Shown one piece after another: positions 31,104-40,738 of a stretch of 64,000 nucleotides of DNA; position 1 is the stretch's first letter; every line of letters starts with the position of its first letter. The DNA comes from Necropsobacter rosorum (GTDB lineage: Bacteria > Pseudomonadota > Gammaproteobacteria > Enterobacterales > Pasteurellaceae): contig CCMQ01000002.1 in assembly GCA_000751835.1 (NCBI GenBank), positions 45,403-109,402 of the forward strand, in the 5' to 3' direction. The notes below the pieces were generated by a model. That model saw only the letters and a list, made by a program, of their open reading frames with translations, had not been told where the DNA came from and searched no databases. A program made the translations under genes and the position numbers.

Positions 31104-31136
31104 AATCGCCGCATCAGGCTGCTAAGAGGAGTGATT

Positions 31137-32570
31137 ATGCATTATTTTCCCGTATTTGCGGATTTAACTGAGCGGCCGGTGCTGGTGATCGGGGGCGGCG
31201 AAATTGCCGCGCGTAAGATCAAACTGTTATTAAAAGCCAACGCCCAAGTGCGGGTGGTGGCGCAACAGTTAAACCCGGAGATCGCCGAACTTTATGCACA
31301 CAACCGGATTATCTGGCTGGCACAGGAATTTCATGCCGAACAAGTGCGGTCGGTTTTTCTGGTGATTGCCGCAACCGACGACGAACAGCTTAACCGGCGC
31401 GTGTTTTTAGTCGCCGAGCAGCAACAGAAACTGGTCAACGTGGTGGACGATCAGGCGCATTGCAGTTTTATTTTCCCCTCCATTATTGATCGCAGCCCGA
31501 TTCAGGTGGCGGTTTCCAGTGGCGGCTGTGCGCCGGTGCTGGCGCGGTTGCTGCGGGAAAAGCTGGAAAGTCTGCTGCCGCAACATTTAGGTGCAATGGC
31601 GGCCATTTCCGGCCGCTGGCGCGGCGCGGTAAAACAGAAGCTGGCGACGGTTACCGAACGCCGCCGTTTCTGGGAGCGCTTGTTTAACGGACGTTTTGCC
31701 CGTTTATTGAAAAATCATCAGCATGCTGCCGCAGAACAGGAATTGCAACGCCAGCTGACACAGGATTATCGCGGCGGTTCGGTCGCATTGGTCGGCGCCG
31801 GGCCCGGCGATGCGGGATTACTGACCTTAAAAGGCTTGCAGGAAATTCAACAGGCGGACATTGTGTTATATGACGCGCTGGTGTCGGATGAGATTCTGGA
31901 TTTAGTGCGCCGCGATGCGCAACGGATTTTTGTCGGCAAACGCGCCGGCGGTCATTCGGTTGCGCAGGACGAAACCAATCGCCTGCTGGTGGAATATGCT
32001 CAGCGGGGCAAACGGGTAGTACGCCTGAAAGGCGGCGATCCGTTCGTGTTCGGTCGCGGCGGGGAAGAGCTGGAAATTCTGGCGGATAAACAGATTCCGT
32101 TTTCCGTGGTGCCGGGCATTACATCAGCCATCGGTGCCACCGCCTATGCGGGCATTCCGCTGACCCATCGCGATTACGCGCAAAGTGCGGTTTTCGTTAC
32201 CGGCCATCGTAAGGCACAGGCGGACGATAGCGCCGAGTGGCAAAGTCTTGCCCGTAGTCGGCAGACCTTAGTGATTTATATGGGCGGCATGAAAGCGGCG
32301 GAGATTGCCGCCAATCTGATCCGTTTCGGGCGGCGTGCCGATACCCCAGTGGCGGTGATTTCACAGGGCACGCAGCCAAGCCAGAAAACGTTCACCGGCA
32401 AACTGGCGCAGCTTGCCGAACTGGCCGCACAGGCGCCGACGCCGGCGTTAATTGTGGTCGGTGAAGTGGTGGCGCTGCAGCATAAACTGGCTTGGTTCGG
32501 CGAGGCGAAACCGGCTGAAAAACCACCGCACTTTACCTTAGACAGTTTAGCCGTTGAACGTGTCGCCTGA
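31137..32570 (+). CDS. cysG: Siroheme synthase (trifunctional)
   Basis: CysG converts uroporphyrinogen III to siroheme, the cofactor of sulfite reductase. The ATG at 31137 lies 5 bases after AGGAG and gives 477 residues. The N-terminal CysG-B part (precorrin-2 dehydrogenase/ferrochelatase) starts with [13 protein letters not shown] and includes the [12 protein letters not shown] block. The C-terminal CysG-A part (uroporphyrinogen methyltransferase) shows [16 protein letters not shown] and [16 protein letters not shown]. It is the first gene of the sulfate assimilation operon, so cofactor and apoenzyme (CysI) are made together. Three uptake signal cores lie in it. Confidence 0.96.
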   Translation: MHYFPVFADLTERPVLVIGGGEIAARKIKLLLKANAQVRVVAQQLNPEIAELYAHNRIIWLAQEFHAEQVRSVFLVIAATDDEQLNRRVFLVAEQQQKLVNVVDDQAHCSFIFPSIIDRSPIQVAVSSGGCAPVLARLLREKLESLLPQHLGAMAAISGRWRGAVKQKLATVTERRRFWERLFNGRFARLLKNHQHAAAEQELQRQLTQDYRGGSVALVGAGPGDAGLLTLKGLQEIQQADIVLYDALVSDEILDLVRRDAQRIFVGKRAGGHSVAQDETNRLLVEYAQRGKRVVRLKGGDPFVFGRGGEELEILADKQIPFSVVPGITSAIGATAYAGIPLTHRDYAQSAVFVTGHRKAQADDSAEWQSLARSRQTLVIYMGGMKAAEIAANLIRFGRRADTPVAVISQGTQPSQKTFTGKLAQLAELAAQAPTPALIVVGEVVALQHKLAWFGEAKPAEKPPHFTLDSLAVERVA

Positions 32571-32591
32571 AATGAATGTTGTCCGGAGTGA

Positions 32592-33326
32592 ATGATGATT
32601 ATTAAACCGAATTTATGGCAGATTCCGCAGCCGAGCGCAGCGGTTTTTGCTCAGACCGAAGAAAAAGCCCGAATTTTGATCGAACGCCTGCAATTGATTG
32701 CCGAACGGCACCGGGATGCCCGTTTTGCCAGCAGTCTGGCGGTTGAAGATATGGTGATTACCGATGCCATTGTCAACGCGGCGGTACCGCTTAGCGTGTT
32801 TACGCTGGAAACCGGCCGTTTGAATCCGGAAACGCTGGCGCTGGCGGAGGCGGTGAGCGCGCGTTATCCGAGCCTGGATTTCAGTCTGTTCCGACCGAAT
32901 CCGGAAAAGGTACGCCAATATGAGCAGGAAAAAGGTCGTAATGCCTTTTATGACAGCGTAGCGCTGCGCCGCGAATGCTGCTTTATCCGTAAAATTGAAC
33001 CGCTTAACCGCGCATTACAGGGCGCGGATGCCTGGCTTTCCGGTCAGCGCCGCGAGCAGTCGGTGACGCGCAGCGAATTGCCGTTTCACGAACAGGACAG
33101 CGCGCGCGGCATCGATAAATATAATCCGATTTTCGATTGGAGCGAGGCGGAGGTCTGGGCTTATATTCTCTCTCACCGAATCCCGTATAACGCGCTGTAT
33201 GAGCAGGGCTATCCGAGTATCGGCTGTGAGCCTTGCACCCGCCCGATAAAACAAGACGAAGATATCCGAGCCGGGCGCTGGTGGTGGGAAAATAAAGACA
33301 GCAAGGAATGCGGGCTGCATAAATAA
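32592..33326 (+). CDS. cysH: Adenylyl-sulfate reductase, iron-sulfur type (CysH family)
   Basis: This 244-residue CysH-family protein reduces activated sulfate to sulfite. It carries CysCys at 129-130 (RECCFIRK) and CxxC at 212-215 (GCEPC), the pattern that binds a [4Fe-4S] cluster, plus the catalytic Cys240 in KECGLH. That cysteine set is typical of APS reductases (thioredoxin-dependent) rather than of E. coli-type PAPS reductase, which has only the last cysteine. The phosphate loop SSLAVEDMVI also resembles the APS type. No APS kinase gene (cysC) is in the operon, which fits. Automatic pipelines would probably name it PAPS reductase. Confidence 0.88.
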   Translation: MMIIKPNLWQIPQPSAAVFAQTEEKARILIERLQLIAERHRDARFASSLAVEDMVITDAIVNAAVPLSVFTLETGRLNPETLALAEAVSARYPSLDFSLFRPNPEKVRQYEQEKGRNAFYDSVALRRECCFIRKIEPLNRALQGADAWLSGQRREQSVTRSELPFHEQDSARGIDKYNPIFDWSEAEVWAYILSHRIPYNALYEQGYPSIGCEPCTRPIKQDEDIRAGRWWWENKDSKECGLHK

Positions 33327-33435
33327 GCGCACGAGTTGAGCGGCATAGTTATGCGGCATTCCGTGCCATGACCGCAAATATCGATGTTATCAAACGAATC
33401 AGAACAATGTTTAGAATGAAAAGGATGCAATCACA

Positions 33436-34362
33436 ATGACAACCCAAACTCAAATTCAGAACGGTCATTTAGACTGGCTTGAAGCCGAATCCATTCATAT
33501 TATCCGCGAAGTGGTGGCGGAATGTGAGAATCCGGCGCTGCTGTTTTCCGGCGGCAAGGATTCCGTCGTGCTGCTGGCGTTGGCGCGCAAAGCCTTTCAA
33601 TTGGGCAACCGGGCGGTGCAATTACCGTTTCCTTTGGTGCATATTGACACCGGACATAACTATCCGGAAGTGATTCGCTTTCGTGATGAACAGGTGGCGC
33701 GACTGAACGCCCGTCTGGTGGTCGGCCATGTGGAGGATTCCATCGCGCGCGGTACGGTGGTGCTGCGTAAAGCAACCGACAGCCGTAATGCGGCGCAGGC
33801 GGTTACGTTACTGGAAACCATTGCCGAAAACGGTTTTGATGCCTTAATGGGCGGTGCGCGGCGTGATGAAGAGAAAGCCCGCGCCAAAGAGCGGATTTTT
33901 TCCTTCCGCGACGAATTCGGTCAGTGGGATCCGAAAGCTCAGCGTCCGGAGCTGTGGTCTTTATACAACGCCAAACTGCATAAAGGCGAAAATATGCGGG
34001 TATTCCCGATTTCCAACTGGACGGAACTGGATATCTGGCAGTATATCGCCCGCGAAAATCTGGCGTTACCGCCGATTTATTACAGCCACAAGCGCGAAGT
34101 GGTGCGGCGCAAAGGTTTATTGGTGCCGGTCACCGCGTTGACGCCGAAAGGCGCGCATGAACACAGCGAGATTCTGGATGTGCGCTTCCGCACGGTCGGC
34201 GATATCAGTTGTACCTGCCCGGTGGCCAGTACGGCAAAAACGGCGCTGGACATTATTCAGGAAACGGCGGTGGCCGACATTTCCGAACGCAGCGCCACCC
34301 GTCTGGATGATCAGGCCAGCGAAGCGGCGATGGAAAAACGCAAAAAAGAAGGCTATTTCTAA
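33436..34362 (+). CDS. cysD: Sulfate adenylyltransferase subunit 2
   Basis: CysD is the catalytic subunit of ATP sulfurylase, making APS from ATP and sulfate together with the GTPase CysN. The 308-residue protein has the PP-loop SGGKDS (residues 38-43), DTGHNYPE, GGARRDEEKARAKER and the C-terminal TTE-like region replaced by LDVRFRTVGDISCTCPVAS. The length equals the usual 302-310. It stands 109 bp after cysH and 116 bp before cysN. A small hairpin formed by an uptake signal (34379-34394) lies in the latter gap. Confidence 0.97.
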   Translation: MTTQTQIQNGHLDWLEAESIHIIREVVAECENPALLFSGGKDSVVLLALARKAFQLGNRAVQLPFPLVHIDTGHNYPEVIRFRDEQVARLNARLVVGHVEDSIARGTVVLRKATDSRNAAQAVTLLETIAENGFDALMGGARRDEEKARAKERIFSFRDEFGQWDPKAQRPELWSLYNAKLHKGENMRVFPISNWTELDIWQYIARENLALPPIYYSHKREVVRRKGLLVPVTALTPKGAHEHSEILDVRFRTVGDISCTCPVASTAKTALDIIQETAVADISERSATRLDDQASEAAMEKRKKEGYF

Positions 34363-34478
34363 ACTTCGCCGAAAATGACCGCACTTTTGTGCGGCCGGCG
34401 TTTTCCGCCCCGCGATTTTCAACGCGAGGGTAGGATTTCAGCACTGAAACGAGATGAAAACAATAAAAGGACAGAATA

Positions 34479-35771
34479 ATGACACAACAGCTTACTCCCT
34501 TACGCTTTATCACTGCCGGTAGTGTGGATGACGGCAAAAGCACCTTAATCGGCCGCCTGCTGTATGACAGTAAAGCCTTGCTGAGCGACCAGCTTAATGT
34601 GCTGAATCAGGCGAAAAACAAAGGCGCTAATGAAGCGATTGATTTTTCCTTATTGACCGACGGATTGGAAGCGGAGCGCGAACAGGGCATTACCATTGAT
34701 GTGGCGTACCGCTATTTTTCCACCGCAAAACGCAAATTTATTATTGCCGACACGCCGGGACATGAACAATACACCCGCAATATGGTGACCGGCGCATCGA
34801 CGGCGTCGGCGGCGATTGTTTTGGTGGATGCCTCCCAGCTGGATTTTTCCCGTCAGCCGGTGGAGTTGCTGGCACAGACCAAACGGCATTCCGCGGTATT
34901 AAGTCATTTAAATTGTCCGCACATTATTGTGGCGGTCAATAAAATGGATTTGCTGGATTACAGCGAACAGAAATTCAATGCGATTAAACAGAGCTACACC
35001 CATCTGGCGCAGCAGCTGGGATTGCAACATGTGTACTTTGTGCCGGTTTCCGCCCTGCTGGGGGATAATCTGGTGTATCACAGCGAACATACGCCTTGGT
35101 ATCAGGGCGAGCCGTTACTGACTATTTTGGAGAACCTGCCGGCGGCGGACGATAGCGATATTCAAAGCGACGATTTTTATTTTCCGGTGCAACTGGTGAT
35201 TCGTCAGGATGCGGATAAACAGGATGATTTCCGCGGTTATCAGGGGCGGATTGAAGCCGGTGACGTGCATGTGGGGCAGACCATCCGTATTGAACCCTCC
35301 GCCTTAAAAGCCACCGTGGTGGAAATTATTGCCCCGAACGGCGAGGTAAAAGCTGCCAAACGCGGCGAGGTGATCACATTGCGGCTGGATAAGGATATTG
35401 ATATTTCCCGCGGCGATGTGTTTGTGGCGGAACATTCGGCGTTAAGACCGAGCAAACGGCTGCATGCCACATTATGCTGGTTTGATGAGCGGGCGCTGAA
35501 TCCGGCGCGTAAATATCTGCTGAAACACGGCACGCAAACCGTGTTCGCCCGGGTCAGCGAAGTGGAACAGGTGCTGGATATTCAAACGCTGTCCAATGCC
35601 AGCGGCGCGGAGCAGATTAACATGAATGATATTGCGCAAGTGCGTTTAAGCCTGCAAAAACCGATTGTGGCGACCACTTACAGCGTCAATACCGCCGGCG
35701 GCGCCTTTATTCTGATTGACGAGGCGACTTATCACACCGTAGCGGCGGGAATGATTTTAGGACTGGGATAA
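34479..35771 (+). CDS. cysN: Sulfate adenylyltransferase subunit 1 (GTPase)
   Basis: CysN is the GTPase subunit that drives APS formation by CysD. The 430-residue protein has the G1 loop GSVDDGKS (residues 14-21), the G3 motif DTPGHEQYTRNM, the G4 motif NKMD and elongation-factor-like beta-barrel domains after residue 220. It is shorter than E. coli CysN (475) and has no C-terminal APS kinase fusion, unlike the NodQ/CysNC type. That agrees with a pathway that goes straight from APS to sulfite. An uptake signal core lies after the stop at 35788-35796. Confidence 0.96.
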   Translation: MTQQLTPLRFITAGSVDDGKSTLIGRLLYDSKALLSDQLNVLNQAKNKGANEAIDFSLLTDGLEAEREQGITIDVAYRYFSTAKRKFIIADTPGHEQYTRNMVTGASTASAAIVLVDASQLDFSRQPVELLAQTKRHSAVLSHLNCPHIIVAVNKMDLLDYSEQKFNAIKQSYTHLAQQLGLQHVYFVPVSALLGDNLVYHSEHTPWYQGEPLLTILENLPAADDSDIQSDDFYFPVQLVIRQDADKQDDFRGYQGRIEAGDVHVGQTIRIEPSALKATVVEIIAPNGEVKAAKRGEVITLRLDKDIDISRGDVFVAEHSALRPSKRLHATLCWFDERALNPARKYLLKHGTQTVFARVSEVEQVLDIQTLSNASGAEQINMNDIAQVRLSLQKPIVATTYSVNTAGGAFILIDEATYHTVAAGMILGLG

Positions 35772-35899
35772 AACGGCGTAAAAAAGCACCGCACTTTCCG
35801 GCGTATAACAGGCCGCATAACAGACGGTCGCAAAACCCTATTCGATAAGTGAAATGCGCTTGCCGATAATTACAATTAATCTTAACTGTGGGACAAATC

Positions 35900-37696
35900 A
35901 TGACAAACACAACACATCATTTCCCTCTGAATGCCGAAACCGGCGCATTACTGGACGGGCTGGACAGTCTGCAATTAGCCTGGCTTTCCGGCTATTGCTG
36001 GGCGAAAGCGAAAGGCGTCGGTTTGCCGGCGGAAGGCGTGCCTGCGCTTGCGACAGCTGTTGCTAGCGCGGCCGCCCCGCTGGCCGTAACCGTGCTTTCG
36101 GTGTCGCAAACCGGTAATGCCAAAGGCGTTGCCGCACAATTGGCGGAGCGCTTACGGCAGGCAAATATTACGGTTAATCTGGTGGCTGCCAAAGACTATA
36201 AAGCGAAAAAAATCGCCGATGAGCAGCTGTTATTGTTAATCAGCTCCACGCAGGGCGAGGGCGAACCGCCGGAAGAGGGCGTGGTGTTATATAAACTCTT
36301 GCACGGTAAAAAAGCGCCGAAGCTGGACAAACTTGAGTTTGCGGTGTTGGGTCTGGGCGATACCTCCTATCCGAATTTCTGTCAGGCTGGCAAAGATTTT
36401 GACCGACGCTTGGAGGAATTAGGGGCGACACGTTTATTGGATCGCGTCGATGCGGATCTGGATTTTGCCGACACCGCAGCACAATGGATTGAACAAGTGG
36501 TGAGCGCAGTCAAACAAAAAGCCGCGGCGCCCGCAGCGGTGAAAAGTGCGGTCGGTTCGGTGCCGGAAATGGCGACGGAGAGCCAATATCATAAAGACAA
36601 TCCTTATCTCGCCACATTATTGACCAATCAGAAAATCACCGCGCGTCAGGCGGAAAAAGACGTGCGTCACCTTGAATTTGATCTGGCCGACTCCGGACTG
36701 ACTTATCAGCCCGGCGATGCGCTGGGCGTATGGTTCGATAATGATCCGGCGCTGGTACAGGAAATACTGACCGCGCTGGAGTTAAGCGGCGATGAAAGCG
36801 TGCAGGCGGAAGGCAAAACGTTGCCGATTCGCACCGCACTTTTATCGCATTTCGAACTGACACAGAACACGCCGGTGTTTATGAAAGCCTATGCCGGGCT
36901 GGCCGGCAATCCGGCGCTGAACGAATTGGTGGCGAAAACGGACGAATTAACCGCGTATGTGCAAAGCACGCCGCCGGTGGATGTGTTGCATGATTTTCCG
37001 GCTAAACTGAGCGCCGAACAGTTTATTTCATTGCTGCGTCCGCTGGCGCCGCGTTTGTATTCCATTGCATCCGCCGCGGCGGAAGTGGGCGAAGAAGTGC
37101 ATTTGAGCGTGGGCGTCGTGCGTTTTGAGCATGCCGGCAAACCCCGCGCGGGCGCAGCATCAAGCTACCTTGCCGAACGGGTGCCGGAAGACGGACAAGT
37201 GCGGATCTTTATTGAACGTAACGAGAATTTCCGTTTACCGGAAGACGGCGGTAAGCCGATTATTATGATCGGTTCCGGCACCGGCATCGCTCCGTTCCGT
37301 GCCTTTGTGCAGCAGCGCGCGGCGCAGGAGGCCGAAGGGAAAAACTGGCTGATTTTCGGCAATCAGCATTTTACTCAGGATTTCCTGTATCAAACGGAAT
37401 GGCAGCAGTTTGCCAAAGACGGTTTCTTACATCGTTATGATTTTGCTTGGTCGAGAGATCAGGCGGAAAAAATCTATGTACAGGATAAAATCCGCGAAAA
37501 ATCCACCGCACTTTGGCAATGGTTACAGGACGGCGCGTATCTTTATGTGTGCGGTGATGCCGCCCGCATGGCGAAAGATGTGGAAACTGCCTTGCTGGAT
37601 GTGATTGAACAACAGGGCGGATTCAGCCGCGATGAGGCGGAAGATTATTTGACCGAGCTGCGCGAAAACCGGCGCTATCAGCGGGATGTGTATTAA
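35900..37696 (+). CDS. cysJ: NADPH-sulfite reductase flavoprotein subunit
   Basis: CysJ passes electrons from NADPH through FAD and FMN to CysI. The ATG at 35900 gives 598 residues, close to 599 in E. coli. The flavodoxin domain starts at about residue 60 (SQTGNAKGVAAQLAE) and includes STQGEGEPPEEG. The FAD-binding domain has RLYSIASA, and the NADPH domain has GSGTGIAPFRAF and the C-terminal tail ENRRYQRDVY. Four hydrophobic/alanine-rich linkers join the parts. Uptake signal cores occur at 36544, 36833 and 37505, all in linker or loop regions judging by sequence. Confidence 0.97.
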   Translation: MTNTTHHFPLNAETGALLDGLDSLQLAWLSGYCWAKAKGVGLPAEGVPALATAVASAAAPLAVTVLSVSQTGNAKGVAAQLAERLRQANITVNLVAAKDYKAKKIADEQLLLLISSTQGEGEPPEEGVVLYKLLHGKKAPKLDKLEFAVLGLGDTSYPNFCQAGKDFDRRLEELGATRLLDRVDADLDFADTAAQWIEQVVSAVKQKAAAPAAVKSAVGSVPEMATESQYHKDNPYLATLLTNQKITARQAEKDVRHLEFDLADSGLTYQPGDALGVWFDNDPALVQEILTALELSGDESVQAEGKTLPIRTALLSHFELTQNTPVFMKAYAGLAGNPALNELVAKTDELTAYVQSTPPVDVLHDFPAKLSAEQFISLLRPLAPRLYSIASAAAEVGEEVHLSVGVVRFEHAGKPRAGAASSYLAERVPEDGQVRIFIERNENFRLPEDGGKPIIMIGSGTGIAPFRAFVQQRAAQEAEGKNWLIFGNQHFTQDFLYQTEWQQFAKDGFLHRYDFAWSRDQAEKIYVQDKIREKSTALWQWLQDGAYLYVCGDAARMAKDVETALLDVIEQQGGFSRDEAEDYLTELRENRRYQRDVY

Positions 37697-37764
37697 AACC
37701 CTTATTTTTCGGGCGAAGGCGGCACTTCGTCCTCTACCAGTATAACAATCGGAGTGAATAACCC

Positions 37765-39534
37765 ATGAGCAAAGACAACCAAACCCAAAAACCGGATTGG
37801 CAGAATAAGCCGCTGTCCGACAATGAACGCCTCAAATCGCAGAGTAATTTTCTGCGCGGTACGATTTTAGACGATTTGCAGGATCCGTTAACCGGCGGAT
37901 TTAGAGGCGATAATTTCCAGTTGATCCGTTTTCACGGCATGTATGAACAGGATGATCGCGATATTCGGGCGGAACGACTGGAAGAAAAACTGGAGCCGCT
38001 GAAATTTATGCTGCTGCGCTGCCGTTTGCCCGGCGGGATTATTCAGCCGTATCAATGGATTGAAATCGACAAGTTTGCCCGCGAGCATACTTATTACCAA
38101 TCCATTCGTCTGACCAACCGCCAGACTTTCCAGTATCACGGCGTACCGAAAGGACAGTTGCAGCCGATGCACCGTTTGCTGCACAGTATCGGACTGGACA
38201 GTATCGCCACCGCGGCGGATATGAACCGCAACGTTTTATGCACCTCCAACCCTATCGAATCGGAATTGCACCAACAGGCCTATGAATTTGCTAAGAAAAT
38301 CTCCGAACATTTACTGCCGCGTTCGCGCGGTTATCTGGATGTGTGGATCGACGGCAAAAAAATTGAAAGTTCCGACGATTTATTCAAACAGGAAGAAGAG
38401 CCGATTTTAGGTAAAACCTTTTTACCGCGCAAGTTTAAAACCGCGGTGGCGATTCCGCCGTTAAACGATGTGGACGTGTACGGCAATGATATGAATTTTA
38501 TCGCGATTCAGGACGAAAACGGGCAATTGTGCGGCTTTAATGTACTGGTCGGCGGCGGACTTTCCTTTGAACACGGCAACACCAAAACCTATCCGAACAT
38601 TTCCCTTGAGCTGGGTTATGTACCGTTGGATAAAACCTTGGCGGCCGCGGAAGCCGTGGTGACCACCCAGCGTGATTTCGGTAACCGCAGCGATCGGAAA
38701 AATGCGCGTACCCGTTACACCATTCAGACGATGACACTGGACGGTTTCCGCGCCGAAGTGGAAAAACGTATGGGAGTTAAATTCGAACCGATTCGGCCGT
38801 TTAAATTTACCGAGCGCGGTGATCGTATCGGCTGGGTTCACGGTATCGATAAAAAATGGCACCTGACCTGTTTTATCGAAAGCGGGCGTATTACCGATAA
38901 ACCGGGCAAACCGCTGATGACCGGTATGCTGGAACTGGCGAAAGTGCATAAAGGCGATTTCCGCATTACCGCCAATCAGAATATTATTATTGCCAATGTG
39001 GCGGAAGAGGATAAAGCGCAAATTGAAGCCATTGCCCGACAATACGGTCTGATTCGCCCGGATGTCACCAAACAGCGCGAATATTCCATGTCCTGCGTAT
39101 CCTTCCCGACCTGTCCGCTGGCGATGGCGGAAGCTGAGCGGGTGCTGCCGGATTTCGTCACCGAGCTGGATAAATTAATGGCGAAACACAATCTGTCCGA
39201 CGATTACATTATCACCCGTATCACCGGCTGTCCGAACGGTTGCGGCCGGGCGATGCTGTCCGAAGTGGGATTGGTCGGCAAAGCCATCGGCCGCTATAAT
39301 CTGCATATCGGCGGAGACCGTGAAGGCGTGCGGATTCCGCGACTGTATCGCGAAAATATCACCCTGCCGGAGATCATCGATGAACTGGACGGCTTAATCG
39401 GCCGCTGGGCAACCGAGCGGGAAGAAAACGAAGCCTTCGGCGATTTCGTGATCCGCAGCGGTATCATCAAACCGGTAGTCAATGCCCCGACGGATTTCTG
39501 GGATGCCGGATTAATCCCAACTCAAACCGCGTAA
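37765..39534 (+). CDS. cysI: Sulfite reductase hemoprotein subunit
   Basis: CysI reduces sulfite to sulfide at a siroheme/[4Fe-4S] centre. The 589-residue protein has the four cluster cysteines at 444, 450, 489 and 493, in [15 protein letters not shown] and [11 protein letters not shown]. The N-terminal half shows [12 protein letters not shown] and [12 protein letters not shown], which line the siroheme pocket. The C-terminal [12 protein letters not shown] is also conserved. The ATG follows a GGAGTG ribosome-binding site. It is the last gene of cysGHDNJI and is followed by a hairpin made of two facing uptake signals (39553-39582). Confidence 0.97.
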   Translation: MSKDNQTQKPDWQNKPLSDNERLKSQSNFLRGTILDDLQDPLTGGFRGDNFQLIRFHGMYEQDDRDIRAERLEEKLEPLKFMLLRCRLPGGIIQPYQWIEIDKFAREHTYYQSIRLTNRQTFQYHGVPKGQLQPMHRLLHSIGLDSIATAADMNRNVLCTSNPIESELHQQAYEFAKKISEHLLPRSRGYLDVWIDGKKIESSDDLFKQEEEPILGKTFLPRKFKTAVAIPPLNDVDVYGNDMNFIAIQDENGQLCGFNVLVGGGLSFEHGNTKTYPNISLELGYVPLDKTLAAAEAVVTTQRDFGNRSDRKNARTRYTIQTMTLDGFRAEVEKRMGVKFEPIRPFKFTERGDRIGWVHGIDKKWHLTCFIESGRITDKPGKPLMTGMLELAKVHKGDFRITANQNIIIANVAEEDKAQIEAIARQYGLIRPDVTKQREYSMSCVSFPTCPLAMAEAERVLPDFVTELDKLMAKHNLSDDYIITRITGCPNGCGRAMLSEVGLVGKAIGRYNLHIGGDREGVRIPRLYRENITLPEIIDELDGLIGRWATEREENEAFGDFVIRSGIIKPVVNAPTDFWDAGLIPTQTA

Positions 39535-39552
39535 TAAAACCGCGCAAAAAAT

Positions 39553-39588
39553 AACCGCACTTTTGGGGATAAAAGTGCGGTTTCTTAT
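39553..39588. terminator. USS inverted pair acting as terminator
   Basis: AACCGCACTTTT (39553-39564) and AAAAGTGCGGTT (39571-39582) are perfect complements around a 6-base loop; each arm is an uptake signal core. A T-rich tail is present on both strands, so it can end both cysI and the convergent DUF218 gene. Confidence 0.8.
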
Positions 39589-39589
39589 A

Positions 39590-40678
39590 TTAATCTTGTA
39601 AAACACCGCTGTTAAAAGTAGGCAGACCAAGTACTTTTAGGCTGTCACGATAAATCCCCAACAAATCTTTCTGACTGACGGTTTGTAGTTCGTCCAGCGG
39701 TTTGTCTAATGCCGCAACGGTTCGGATATTCAGATCTTGCGGGCCGCTTTCCCATGTGGCGATTTCAAATAAGGCCTGACCGCGTCGAACATGGCTACCG
39801 GAACTGATTAACACCGCATGTTTAATTTTATGCTTCGCAACAGCATAACGGGCGAATAAAGCGTTTTCTACGGTTGATCTGGCATAATCATCAGAATAAA
39901 TGCGTTCGGTCGGAATGCCTTTATCGATTAACCATTGTTTCATTAATGTTCCTTCCGTTTTATTATTCTGTGGTACGCCGCCTGTAACGATAATTAAGCT
40001 ATCGGGATTTTGTTTTGCCAGTTCAAGCGTTTTTTCTAACCGCTGAATTAAAATCTCATGCATCGAACCGTCCGGATTCAATGCATAACCTAAGGTAATG
40101 ATTGCGGCATTTTCTCCGAGCGGTTGTTCCAGTTTATCGGTGATCGGTTGATGGGTGATGCGATCGATGGTTTCAAAGACTTTGCTTAGTGTTGAGGCTT
40201 TTTCCGGTGATAAGGTTTGCAGTCGCTTAAAATATTTTTCATTTTCAGCACGGTTTTGTTTAAAACGATGCCATGTGGTCAGATAGATATGTGCTTTTAT
40301 ATCATCAGGCGCGATAGAAAGTACTTTCTCATAGAGCGGAATCGCTTTATCTACATTACCGTTATAAATATTGGCATTGGCCGCACCGAACAGAAAGTCA
40401 ACGCGATAAGGCTCAAGTTCATAGGCCTGTAACAACAATTCGGCTATTCGTTCCATATTGCTTGGCAATTTGGCGGTAAATCCCGCATTGGATACTCGAG
40501 CAGGCGATTTCTGAATGATTGCGGCTTGCTCCAACAGCTCATCCACAACTTGGCGCTGGGTCAGCAATGTCTGATAATCGCGTTGAGGCTGTAGGGTTTG
40601 AATTTCCGTTGCGGTTACTGACGTATTTAATATTAAACAAGACAATGCAACGATTAGAGGTAATTTGAAATCACGCAT
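39590..40678 (-). CDS. Exported TPR and DUF218 (SanA/YdcF/ElyC-like) protein
   Basis: This 362-residue protein starts with a signal peptide (about residues 1-23, LPLIVALSCLILNTSVTA). A helical region with TPR-like repeats follows (about residues 80-150, YRVDFLFGAANANIYNGN and AIPLYEKVLSIAPDD). The C-terminal half is a DUF218 domain: ITLGYALNPDG, IIVTGGVPQNN, ARSTVENALFA and ISSGSHVRRG. Family members SanA and ElyC in E. coli affect envelope integrity, but their chemistry is not clear. Here the domain seems to be periplasmic. It is AT-rich relative to neighbours and has no uptake signal inside. Confidence 0.75.
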   Translation of the reverse strand: MRDFKLPLIVALSCLILNTSVTATEIQTLQPQRDYQTLLTQRQVVDELLEQAAIIQKSPARVSNAGFTAKLPSNMERIAELLLQAYELEPYRVDFLFGAANANIYNGNVDKAIPLYEKVLSIAPDDIKAHIYLTTWHRFKQNRAENEKYFKRLQTLSPEKASTLSKVFETIDRITHQPITDKLEQPLGENAAIITLGYALNPDGSMHEILIQRLEKTLELAKQNPDSLIIVTGGVPQNNKTEGTLMKQWLIDKGIPTERIYSDDYARSTVENALFARYAVAKHKIKHAVLISSGSHVRRGQALFEIATWESGPQDLNIRTVAALDKPLDELQTVSQKDLLGIYRDSLKVLGLPTFNSGVLQD

Positions 40679-40703
40679 AACACAGGTTTCCTTAAAATAA
40701 CAA

Positions 40704-40728
40704 AGGCGCAGGCCAAGTAACCTGCGCC
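40704..40728 (-). terminator. Terminator of nagE
   Basis: On the minus strand the stem GGCGCAGG/CCTGCGCC (40705-40728) with an 8-base loop is followed by a T-rich stretch. It lies 11 bp after the nagE stop and ahead of the DUF218 gene. Confidence 0.7.
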
Positions 40729-40738
40729 GGTTTGAGGT

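Noticed and set aside
34379..34394. Short hairpin CCGCAC-TTTT-GTGCGG between cysD and cysN as a terminator
   Set aside because: It is an uptake signal with a chance complement and has no T run; a terminator in mid-operon is not supported.
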